From: Pseudomonadota bacterium | GTDB lineage: Bacteria > Pseudomonadota > Alphaproteobacteria > Acetobacterales > Acetobacteraceae | Reading direction: 5' to 3' | Assembly (NCBI GenBank): GCA_021808985.1 | Contig: JAKBAQ010000047.1 | Span: forward strand, 1 to 14,185 | Length of the DNA stretch: 14,185 nt | Part shown: in pieces, positions 1-7,300 of the stretch | How the letters are laid out: each line of letters starts with the position of its first letter | How positions within the stretch are numbered: the stretch's first letter is position 1 | Notes under the pieces: model-generated | The model's input: only the letters and a program-made list of their open reading frames with translations | Told to the model about the DNA's origin: nothing | Database searches by the model: none | Translations under genes and position numbers: made by a program

Positions 1-77
1 ATCGGCACCGCATCCCGCTCCGGCGCGCCCTTGCGGCGCGACGGCGGGGGCGGCTCAGGCCGCAGAGTCAGTGTCAA
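1..77 (-). CDS. ftsI: Penicillin-binding protein / FtsI, N-terminal fragment (cut by window start)
   Basis: This is the 5' end of the gene after ftsL in the division cluster. A TTG codon at 77-75 overlaps the ftsL stop codon, forming TTGA, and opens a frame reading MTLTLRPEPPPPSRRKGAPE before the window ends. A basic, proline-rich cytoplasmic tail just before a membrane segment is what FtsI (PBP3, septal transpeptidase) normally starts with, but the membrane segment and catalytic domains are outside the window. The identification therefore rests mainly on position, since ftsI follows ftsL in the conserved mraZ-rsmH-ftsL-ftsI order. The TTG start is chosen for its coupling to the ftsL stop. 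A CTG a few codons later is possible but less likely. Confidence 0.55.
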   Translation of the reverse strand, partial: MTLTLRPEPPPPSRRKGAPERDAVP

Positions 78-880
78 TTGCCGCTCCCGCTCTGCGCCAT
101 CCCCAGCAGCGAGCCGCCATCATCCTGCGGCGCGATCATCGGCGCCGCCTGCGCCACGGCGCGAACCGACATCACCTGCGCCCCCATCGGTGGCCGGGGC
201 GCGGCCAGCGGCTGCGCGCTGTAGGCCGGGCGGTTCATCGCATAGTCCCGCACCACGGGCGGGGCGTGCCGCGCGCGCGGCGCATAAGCCTGCCCGAGCA
301 GGCTGCGCGGGCGCGCCGGCGCGCTGGCCAGATGCATCACGGCCCGGCTCATCCTGGGCGAGGGCCGCGCGCGCGCCACCCGCACCACCGGCCGCGCCGG
401 CTGGCGCACCACCGGTTGCACCACCGGCTGCACCACCTGCCGCGCCGCCGCCTGCACCACCGGCGCCTCCACCGGCTGCACCGCGGGCTGCGCCGCCGGT
501 TGCACCGCCGCCTGCACCACCGGCGCCGGCATGGGCGGCGGCGGCGGCAACACCGGCACCGCCTGCTGCGGGTTCGGCCCCGGCACCGCGCTGCCCGGCG
601 CGGGCAGCATGCCGCCCAGGGCCGAGAGCGTCACCATCTGGCTCGGCTTCATCGGCTGCAAGGTGGTGAACTGCGCCGAAAGCTGCGCCAGGCGCGAGGG
701 GTCGGCCTCCAGCGCCCACTGCGCGTGCAGCACGCGGATACGCTGCTCATCCAGCCTGGTCGCCTGCGTCACCTCGGCGATCTGGTCATCCAGCATCTGC
801 GCATGATGCTTCACCCAAAACAGATACGCCCCCGAAACGATGAACAGGATGGCGCTGAGCAAGGTGAGCGGCCTGATCAT
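74..880 (-). CDS. ftsL: Cell division protein FtsL with long Pro/Ala/Val/Gln-rich C-terminal extension
   Basis: FtsL is a bitopic inner-membrane protein that joins FtsB and FtsQ in the divisome and helps activate FtsW-FtsI septal synthesis. The 268-residue product has a short cytoplasmic start, one membrane segment at about residues 4-23, and a leucine/glutamine-rich coiled-coil region at about 24-56. A W-A-L-E-x-D-P-S-R-L stretch at 55-64 follows, as in alphaproteobacterial FtsL. Usual FtsL proteins are about 100-130 residues. Here, from about residue 93 on, a proline/alanine/valine/glutamine-rich tail with imperfect VVQP repeats roughly doubles the length, followed by an Arg/Pro/Ala-rich end. 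The ATG at 880-878 overlaps the rsmH stop (ATGA) and the stop overlaps the next start. Identity is supported by the N-terminal half plus position; the tail has no function I recognise. Confidence 0.85.
   Translation of the reverse strand: MIRPLTLLSAILFIVSGAYLFWVKHHAQMLDDQIAEVTQATRLDEQRIRVLHAQWALEADPSRLAQLSAQFTTLQPMKPSQMVTLSALGGMLPAPGSAVPGPNPQQAVPVLPPPPPMPAPVVQAAVQPAAQPAVQPVEAPVVQAAARQVVQPVVQPVVRQPARPVVRVARARPSPRMSRAVMHLASAPARPRSLLGQAYAPRARHAPPVVRDYAMNRPAYSAQPLAAPRPPMGAQVMSVRAVAQAAPMIAPQDDGGSLLGMAQSGSGN
400..535 (-). repeat. GC-rich short-period repeat tract inside ftsL
   Basis: On the plus strand, units close to TGCACCACCGGC recur with a 12-base (four-codon) period, broken by GCCGCC variants. 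They encode the VVQP, PAVQP and APVVQ repeats of the FtsL tail. The variable unit sequence shows the tract is degenerate, not a perfect tandem array. Limits are approximate. Confidence 0.6.
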
Positions 881-1812
881 GCCGCCAGCCTTTCCATCGC
901 GCGCAGCTTGGCGCTGCGCGCGCGCGGGTTGGCCCGCACCTCCGCCGCCCCCGGCGCCACGGCGCTGCTGGTGAGCAGTTTGAAGCGCGGCTTCGCCCCG
1001 CCCTGCAGCGCCGCCGGATCATGCCGCGAGGCACCCGGCGCGCGCCCGCTCTCCTGCGCGAAAAACCGCTTCACGATGCGGTCCTCCAGCGAATGAAAGC
1101 TCACCACCACCAGCCGCCCTCCCGGCGCCAGCAACGCCGCCGCCTGCTCCAGCGCCGCCATGATATCGCCAAGCTCGTCGTTCACGGCAATGCGCAACGC
1201 CTGAAAACTCCTCGTCGCGGGGTCGATGCCCGATTTATCTGGCCGCACAACACTCCGTATCACGCCGGCCAGATCCGCCGTCGTTGCAAATATCTCGGCT
1301 TTGCGCCGCTCAACCAACGCTTTGGCAATCCGCCGCGACGCCTTCTCATCCCCGAACTGGTAAAGTATATCAGCGAGTTCGGATTCGGGTAGCGTGTTAA
1401 CCAGCGTCGCCGCCGTCATCTCCGCGCTGCCCATCTGCATGTTCAAAGGCCCGTCCTGGCGAAAAGAAAACCCCCGCGCCGCATCGTCGATCTGGTATGA
1501 TGAGACGCCCAGATCGAACACCGCCCCATCCAGCGACTCAACCCCGAGCCCTCCCAACAGGTGCAGAATTTCGCTGATCCTGCCTTGGCAAATCTCAAAC
1601 CTGCCAGGATACGCGCGCACCACTTCCAGCGCCCGCGCCACCGCCGCCGGGTCGCGGTCGATCGCGAAGAGCCGGCAATCGGCGGCCTCCAGAATCGCGC
1701 GCGCATAACCGCCGCCGCCAAACGTGCCATCCAGATACACACCGCCCGCGCGCGGGCGCAGCATCGCCACCGCCTCCTGGCACAGCACCGGCACATGAGA
1801 AAATCCGCTCAT
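877..1812 (-). CDS. rsmH: 16S rRNA (cytosine1402-N4)-methyltransferase RsmH
   Basis: RsmH (MraW) is a cytoplasmic S-adenosylmethionine-dependent enzyme that N4-methylates C1402 of 16S rRNA in the decoding centre. The 311-residue product has the family length and its full set of motifs. These are HVPVL near the N-terminus, the SAM-binding LDGTFGGGGY, FAIDRDP, DLGVSSYQID, GFSF and DGPLNMQM. Further on come the RNA-recognition-type DPATRSFQALRIAVN, VVSFHSLEDRIVKRFF near residue 240, and a basic NPRARSAKLRA tail. The start overlaps the mraZ stop and the stop overlaps the ftsL start by four bases, so the cluster is probably translationally coupled. Nothing is missing or disrupted. Confidence 0.97.
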   Translation of the reverse strand: MSGFSHVPVLCQEAVAMLRPRAGGVYLDGTFGGGGYARAILEAADCRLFAIDRDPAAVARALEVVRAYPGRFEICQGRISEILHLLGGLGVESLDGAVFDLGVSSYQIDDAARGFSFRQDGPLNMQMGSAEMTAATLVNTLPESELADILYQFGDEKASRRIAKALVERRKAEIFATTADLAGVIRSVVRPDKSGIDPATRSFQALRIAVNDELGDIMAALEQAAALLAPGGRLVVVSFHSLEDRIVKRFFAQESGRAPGASRHDPAALQGGAKPRFKLLTSSAVAPGAAEVRANPRARSAKLRAMERLAA

Positions 1813-2246
1813 GCCCGCCCTCCTGGCACAGCCGCGCGCGCCGCGGCCAGATGCGCCGCCCCCGCCGCGGGCTCCCAGATGTGAAAATTATCGCCCCGGC
1901 CAAAAAACGCCACCGCGTCTTTAATCCCGGTCAGCGCCAGCGCGCCGGGCGGCAGCACAATCCGCCCCTCCTTGTCGGTCTCCAGCTGCCACGCATCGGT
2001 GAACAGGCGCGAGACGGTCTCATCATAAGCCGCATCCAGCCGGTCATACTTGCCAAGCTCCGCGCGCGCCATCTCCGCATAGGCCGAAGGCGCCCAGGCC
2101 TCGATGCAGCCCTTGATATGCGAGGGGCACAAAACCAGCGGAATCGCCCCCGGCTCGCTTTTCAGAATCGCGCGGAAAGACGCCGGAATGGAAACCCGCC
2201 CCTTCGCGTCCAATCGATTCTCGTGCTTGCCAAAAAACAGGGACAT
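1809..2246 (-). CDS. mraZ: Transcriptional regulator / division cluster protein MraZ
   Basis: MraZ is a ring-forming DNA-binding protein with two SpoVT/AbrB-like domains that represses the dcw operon by binding repeats upstream of its own gene. The product (145 residues from the chosen start) begins MSLFFGKHENRLDAKGRVSI, the classic first-domain signature D-x-K-G-R-V-x-I-P. It repeats it in the second half as LETDKEGRIVLPPGAL (about residues 89-104). I chose the ATG at 2246-2244 because family members begin a few residues before G-x-H-E-N-R-L-D-x-K-G-R. An upstream in-frame ATG at 2282 would add 12 residues without homology and sits in the presumed operator. It is the first gene of the cluster and overlaps rsmH by four bases. 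Confidence 0.95.
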   Translation of the reverse strand: MSLFFGKHENRLDAKGRVSIPASFRAILKSEPGAIPLVLCPSHIKGCIEAWAPSAYAEMARAELGKYDRLDAAYDETVSRLFTDAWQLETDKEGRIVLPPGALALTGIKDAVAFFGRGDNFHIWEPAAGAAHLAAARAAVPGGRA

Positions 2247-2281
2247 CAGGGGGTTCTCGTTGGGCCTTCCTATATCCCGCA

Positions 2282-2333
2282 TGGGATCACATGGGATTTT
2301 CCCCCACTACCATGTTCCACGCCCCCACGTCAA
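2282..2333 (-). promoter_or_regulatory. Candidate mraZ promoter/operator region
   Basis: On the minus strand, GTGGGGG occurs twice (2328-2322 and 2307-2301), 21 bases apart, with a GTGGA between them (2320-2316). On the plus strand TGGGA occurs at 2282-2286 and 2292-2296, exactly 10 bases apart. MraZ is known in E. coli to bind TGGGN repeats with 5-base spacers and in other bacteria GTGG-type repeats, so either set could be its operator. A TTGACG (2333-2328, minus) could be a -35 element, but no convincing -10 follows. The repeats are seen; their function is inferred. Confidence 0.45.
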
Positions 2334-2458
2334 AGACAATCCAGCCGATACGGCCTCGATTCAACCCGATTCCACCCGCGCCCGCCTGCGGATTTCCAAA
2401 GCCCGTGTTTCCGCTTTGTTCACGTTCTCGCAAGCCCAAACACGGCGCGGGGGAAAAT

Positions 2459-2850
2459 ATCCAGACGGTCTGTAAGCCGGGTTCTGTCCACATCTTTAAC
2501 GATGCTGGACGGCCATTCCTCTGGGACGGACCTTGCGGCCCGCCTCAACGCGACCAACCCGGGCGGCGGGTCGAAAACACCCCCGCGCTCATGCCATCAG
2601 GCACAGCGCCGGCCGCCCCTATTCGGTCTTGCTCCCGGTGGGGTTTGCCCTGCCAGCCCTGTCACCAGGGCCGCGGTGCGCTCTTACCGCACCGTTTCAC
2701 CCTTGCCCCGGCAAGCCGTGGCGGTTTGTTTTCTGTGGCACTGTCCCTGGGGTCGCCCCCGCCGGCTGTTAGCCGGCACCGTATTTCCGTGGAGCCCGGA
2801 CTTTCCTCCAGCGGGTTGCCCCGCCAGCGGCCGCCCAACCGTCTGGATGC
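2459..2850 (-). ncRNA. rnpB: RNase P RNA (bacterial A-type), catalytic RNA of tRNA 5' maturation
   Basis: The minus strand carries the diagnostic core segments of RNase P RNA in order: GAGGAAAGTCCGGGCTCC (2808-2791, 5' half of P4 and neighbours), GGTAAGAGCGCACC, GGGAGCAAGACCGAATAGG, and near the 3' end ACAGAACCCGGCTTACAGA (2487-2469, 3' half of P4). The ends close by an 11-bp P1 helix, ATCCAGACGGT (2848-2838) with its complement at 2469-2459. Length is about 390 nt, normal for alphaproteobacteria. The RNA cleaves the 5' leader of pre-tRNAs with the RnpA protein, which is not in this window. Ends are set from P1 and the candidate promoter and could shift by a few bases. Open frames across this interval are not genes. 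Confidence 0.97.
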
Positions 2851-2856
2851 CCGCTC

Positions 2857-2885
2857 CTTAGCACTTTTTCATGCTTGCCCGTCAA
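2857..2885 (-). promoter_or_regulatory. Candidate rnpB promoter overlapping the amidase 3' end
   Basis: On the minus strand TTGACG (2885-2880) is followed after 17 bases by GCTAAG (2862-2857). A start about seven bases downstream would fall at 2850, immediately before the P1 helix of rnpB. The -35 is a near-perfect match and the spacing is ideal; the -10 is weak (3 of 6). The -35 lies within the last codons of the amidase gene. Confidence 0.55.
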
Positions 2886-3537
2886 CCAGCGCCCGCACCG
2901 CCGCCGCGCGCCGCCGGGTTGGCTCATCCGCCTCGCCGCTCAGCCATGCCGGCAAAAAATGCCGCTGGAAGGCCAGAATCACATCCCGCGCGGCCAGGCG
3001 CGTATCATAGCCGATCGCCGCGAGATCAGCGCGCAGCTCTCCCGGCGGCGCGTCCGCATCGCTCCACAGCCCAACCCCCGCCGCCGCCAGGCGCGGCCAG
3101 CCGAACAATTCGCCCGGGTCCTGCTTGCGGTTTGGCGCGATATCGGAATGTCCCACCACGTTGCGCGGCGTAATCCCCGGCCAGCGGCCCAGCACTTCCA
3201 GGCACAACGCCGTCACCGCCGCCATCTGGCGCTCAGGAAACGCGCGATAGCCGAACTCATGCCCCGGATTGACGATCTCGATCCCGATTGAAGCATCATT
3301 CAGCATGCTCACCCCGCGCCAGAAGCTCACCCCCGCATGCCATGCACGCTTCTCCTCGGGCACCAGCGCGTAGACCGTCCCATCCTCATCCACCACATAA
3401 TGCGCCGAAACCTTCGCCGCCGGGTCGCGCAGCCGGGCGATGGCCGCCTCGGCGGTCCGCATCCCTGTATAATGCAGCACCAGAAACGCAACGCCGCCCG
3501 GCCGCTCGTCAAAATTCGGCGAAGGCGCTGAAATCAA
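2869..3537 (-). CDS. N-acetylmuramoyl-L-alanine amidase, AmpD/AmiD type (Amidase_2) with C-terminal peptidoglycan-binding-like region
   Basis: This is a zinc amidase that cleaves the bond between N-acetylmuramic (or anhydromuramic) acid and L-alanine of the peptide stem, in peptidoglycan turnover. The 222-residue product has the zinc ligands expected of the family: H22 in LVLHYTGM, H130 in VVGHSDIAP and D140 in RKQDPG. It also has the catalytic-type E87 in SIGIEIVN and K138. Residues about 160-222 (AIGYDTRLAARDVILAFQRH) resemble a PG_binding_1 helix bundle, the AmiD arrangement. Unlike E. coli AmiD there is no lipobox or signal peptide, so a cytoplasmic AmpD-like role is possible. The start is a TTG (3537-3535) overlapping the upstream TGA as TTGA; the first in-frame ATG, at residue 26, would remove H22. 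It is translated after the djlA-like gene. Confidence 0.9.
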   Translation of the reverse strand: MISAPSPNFDERPGGVAFLVLHYTGMRTAEAAIARLRDPAAKVSAHYVVDEDGTVYALVPEEKRAWHAGVSFWRGVSMLNDASIGIEIVNPGHEFGYRAFPERQMAAVTALCLEVLGRWPGITPRNVVGHSDIAPNRKQDPGELFGWPRLAAAGVGLWSDADAPPGELRADLAAIGYDTRLAARDVILAFQRHFLPAWLSGEADEPTRRRAAAVRALVDGQA

Positions 3538-4307
3538 AGCCCGCGCTCGCGCTTGATGGCGTCATACGCCGCGTTGATCCGCGCCACCCGGTCGGAGGCT
3601 TTCTTCACCATATCCGCCGGCACGCCCTTGGCGGCCAGCGTGTCAGGGTGGTTCTCGCGCATCAGGTTTTTCCACCGCGCGCGAATCTCCTCCTTGCTCG
3701 CCTGCGGCTTCAGCCCCAGCACGGCGTAGCAATCCTCGGTTGGCGGTGGGGCCGCCACGCCGCCGCGCGCGGCGCGCTGTGCGGCGTCCATATCCAGCCC
3801 AAACCCGTGCGCCACGCGGGCGAGAAAATCCGCCTCCGCCGCGTTCACCGGCCCATCCGCCCGCGCGATCTGGTAAAGCCCGGCCAGCACCTGCTCCAAT
3901 ATGCCGCGATTGTCCGAAAACGCCTGCCCCAGCTGCGCCGCATAGCTCTCAAACCCGCTGGCGGTCTCGCGCGCGCTGTCAAACAGGCGGCCCACCTCGG
4001 CCACGCTGCCCTCGGGGATGGCAAAACTGCGCCGGAACGCATCAATCTCCACCCGGCCCACCGGCCCGTCGCATTTGGCGAGCTTGGCCGCCAGCACCGT
4101 CACCCCGATCGCGAAAATCTGATCCCGCCGCCCCAGCATCGCGGCCATGCGCGCGCTCTCAAAGGGCAGCGACCGGCCGGTGAAGCTGAATCCGTGCAAA
4201 TTCCCCTCATCGGCGGCATGGCCCATCGCCGCGCCAAACAGCGCGCCCACCGGCCCGCCCATGGCGAAACCGGCCATACCCCCGATAATCTTACCCCAGA
4301 ACGCCAT
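3534..4307 (-). CDS. djlA: DjlA-like membrane co-chaperone (TerB domain plus C-terminal J domain)
   Basis: DjlA proteins are inner-membrane J-domain co-chaperones that stimulate DnaK ATPase and act in envelope stress and capsule signalling in enterobacteria. From the chosen ATG (4307-4305) the product has 257 residues. It starts with a glycine-zipper hydrophobic segment at about 3-28 (GKIIGGMAGFAMGGPVGALF), as in DjlA. A TerB-like helical domain covers about 50-170, and a J domain runs from DCYAVLGL to the C-terminus at about 195-257. The J domain contains the essential HPD in ENHPDTL and the helix IV-type ARINAAYDAIK. A GTG nine bases upstream is possible, but a GGTGGGG-type ribosome site precedes the ATG. 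The stop overlaps the amidase TTG start. Its family role is known; its client here is not visible. Confidence 0.85.
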   Translation of the reverse strand: MAFWGKIIGGMAGFAMGGPVGALFGAAMGHAADEGNLHGFSFTGRSLPFESARMAAMLGRRDQIFAIGVTVLAAKLAKCDGPVGRVEIDAFRRSFAIPEGSVAEVGRLFDSARETASGFESYAAQLGQAFSDNRGILEQVLAGLYQIARADGPVNAAEADFLARVAHGFGLDMDAAQRAARGGVAAPPPTEDCYAVLGLKPQASKEEIRARWKNLMRENHPDTLAAKGVPADMVKKASDRVARINAAYDAIKRERGL

Positions 4308-4388
4308 GCACCCCACCTACCATACCCGCGCCCTTGAACCCAACCCAACAATCATACATCAACCGGCGTATTGTTCTGGGCGGGAAGC
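4308..4388. promoter_or_regulatory. Divergent intergenic region between djlA-like and oxoprolinase genes
   Basis: These 81 bases must hold the promoters of both divergent units. On the minus strand TATGAT (4356-4351) is a good -10 about 37 bases before the djlA-like start's expected transcript, without a clear -35. On the plus strand TTGAAC (4334-4339) could be a -35 with a weak -10 near 4357-4362. The region is noticeably less GC-rich than the genes. Assignments are tentative. Confidence 0.35.
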
Positions 4389-7300
4389 ATGACAGGCTGG
4401 CATTTCTGGATTGATCGCGGCGGCACCTTCACCGACATCGTGGCGCGCGCCCCCTCCGGCCAGGTCATCACCAAAAAACTCCTCTCCGAGAATCCGGGGC
4501 AATATCAGGACGCCGCCCTGGCCGGCATCGCCGCCTGCCTCGGCCTGCCGCCCAGCGCGCCCATCGCGCCCGGCATGGTGGCGGAGGTTAAAATGGGCAC
4601 CACCGTCGCCACCAACGCGCTGCTGGAGCGCACCGGCGCGCCCACCCTGCTGCTGGTCAACCATGGCTTCGCGGACCTGCTGCGCATCGGCAACCAGTCC
4701 CGCCCGCACCTGTTCGATCTTTCGATCCAGCGCCCGGGCATGCTCTACACCATGGCCGCCGAGGTCTCCTGCCGCACCGGCGCTGATGGCGCGCTCATCA
4801 CCCCGCTCGACGAGCCGGCCGCCCTGCGCACCCTGCGCGCCGCGCGCGCCCAGGGCGTGGATTCCGTCGCCATCGCCCTCATCCACGCCTGGAAATACCC
4901 GGCGCATGAAATCCGCCTGGGCGAGCTGGCCGCCCAGGCCGGTTTCACCAACATCTCGCTCTCGCATGTCGCCAGCCCCCTGCTCCGCCTCGTCCCGCGC
5001 GCGGACACCACAACCGCCGACGCCTATCTCTCGCCCGTTCTGCGACACTACATCGCCCAGGTTTCAGCCGGATTAAGCCACGCCCCCCTCTACTTCATGC
5101 AGTCACATGGCGGCCTCGCCGGGGCGGAGAATTTCTCCGGCAAGGACGCCGTTCTCTCAGGCCCGGCGGGCGGCATCACCGGCGCGGCGCGCACCGCCGC
5201 CCTGGCCGGGTTCCACCGCGTCATCGGGTTTGACATGGGCGGCACCAGCACCGACGCCGCGCTCTACGATAACGGCTTCGCCCACGCCTTCGAGACCGAG
5301 ATCGCCGGGGTGCGGCTGCGCGCGCCCATGCTCGCCATCAACACCGTGGCGGCAGGCGGCGGCTCCATCCTCGGCTTTGACGGCGCGCGCCTGCGCGCCG
5401 GGCCTGAGAGTGCCGGCGCCAATCCCGGCCCCGCCGCCTACCGCAAGGGCGGCCCGCTCACCATCACCGACGCGAACATCCTGCTCGGCAAAATCCTGCC
5501 CCGCCATTTCCCCGCCATCTTCGGCCCCAAGGGTGATGAACCGCTCGACGCCGCCATCGTCGGCGAAAAATTCACCGCCCTGGCGGCCCAGGTCTCGGCC
5601 GCCAGCCAGCCCACCACGCCGCAAGCCCTGGCCGAGGGCTTCATCCGCATCGCCGTCGCCAACATGGCCCACGCCATCCGCCAGATCACCGTGCAGCGCG
5701 GCATCAACCCGGCGGATTTCACCCTCGCCAGCTTCGGCGGCGCGGGCGGCCAGCACGCCTGTCTGGTGGCTGACGAGCTGGGCATCGACACCATCTTCAT
5801 CCACCCCCTCGCCGGCGTGCTCTCCGCCTATGGCATCGGCCTGGCTGATTTCACCCTGGTGCGCGACCAGGCGGTGGAGCTGCCCTTCACGCCCGAACGC
5901 ATCGCCACCCTCACCGCCACCGCCGCCACCCTGGCGGAAAACGCCACCGCCGCCCTGCGCGCGCAGAACCCCGGCGCGCGCGCCAGCACAACCGCCACCG
6001 TTCTGCTGCGCTACGCAGGCACTGACACGGCCCTGCCCGTCCCGCTCACCGCCCATGCCGAGATGACGGCGCGGTTCACCGCCGCCCATCAGCGCCTCTT
6101 CGGCTTCGCCACGCCGGAGAAACCCCTCATCGCCGAGGCCGTGGTGGTGGAGGCCAAGGCCCAAGGCGAGCGCATCGAGGAGCCGGAAATTCCCGCCGCC
6201 GCCCCGCCCGCGCCGCTGGAGATGGCCGAAATCTTCACCGGCGGCGCCGCGCACCCCGCCCCGGTATATGAACGCGCCAGCCTGGGCGCGAACAGCCTCA
6301 TCCCCGGCCCCGCCCTGCTGCGCGAGCAGAACGCCACCACCATCATCGAGCCCGGCTGGAGCGCCACCATCACGCCGCGCAACCATTGCATCCTGCGCCG
6401 CACCGCGCCACGCGCGGCCACCCGCGTCGCCGACCCCTCCCGGCCCGACCCGATGCTGCTCGAGCTTTTCAACAACCTCTTCATGGCCATCGCCGAGCAG
6501 GCGGGCAGCGTGCTGCGCAACACCGCGCAGAGCGTGAACATCAAGGAACGGCTGGATTTCTCCTGCGCGATATTCGACGCCGCCGGCGGGCTGGTGGCGA
6601 ACGCCCCGCACGTGCCGGTGCATCTGGGCGCCATGGGGGCATCGGTGCGCCATGTCATCGCGCGGCGCGGCGCCAGCCTGCGCCCGGGCGACTGCGTGGC
6701 CCTGAACGACCCCTATGCCGGCGGCACCCACCTGCCTGACATCACGCTGATCACCCCCGTCTTCGACGCGGCGGGCGAGACGATCCGCTTCTTCACCGCC
6801 TGCCGCGGCCACCATGCCGATATTGGCGGCCTCACCCCCGGCTCCACCCCGCCCTTCTCGCAAACGCTGGAGGAGGAAGGTGCGGTGATCGGCAATTTCC
6901 TCATCCTCTCCGCCGGCACCTTCCACGAGGCCGAATTCCGCGCCCTGCTCGCCAGCGCCCGCTACCCCGCCCGCAACCCGGACCAGAACATCGCCGACAT
7001 CAAGGCCCAGATCGCCGCCAACGCCACCGCCGCCAGCGCCCTTGGCGGCGTCATCGCCCGTTATGGGTGGGAAGTGGTGAACGCCTATATGGGCCATGTG
7101 ATGAACAACGCCGAGGAGGCCATCCGCCAGGTCATCGCCCGGCTGCGCGACGCCGATTTCACCTACATCATGGATAATGGCGCGCCGCTCAAGGTCAAAA
7201 TCAGCGTCGATCCCGCCGCCCGCGGCGCCACCATCGACTTCACCGGCACCGGCCCCGCCGATTCCGGCAATTTCAACGCCCCGCCCGCCATCACCACCGC

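Noticed and set aside
403..531. Regular repeat spacing that could suggest a CRISPR or tandem-repeat array
   Set aside because: The 12-base period is in frame with ftsL codons and encodes a repetitive protein tail; there are no spacers.
71..1096. Plus-strand frames of up to 341 codons opposite ftsL and rsmH
   Set aside because: Arg/His- and Pro/Ala-rich translations produced by reading the repeat tract and high-GC genes backwards.
2313..2321. TGTTCCACG upstream of mraZ, identical to half of a parS site
   Set aside because: Only one half-site; the other half does not match, and the bases overlap the possible MraZ repeats. Probably coincidence.
2287..3010. Several open frames across 2287-3010 on both strands
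   Set aside because: The interval is RNase P RNA with its clear core motifs plus flanking regulatory sequence and the amidase end; the translations have no family resemblance.
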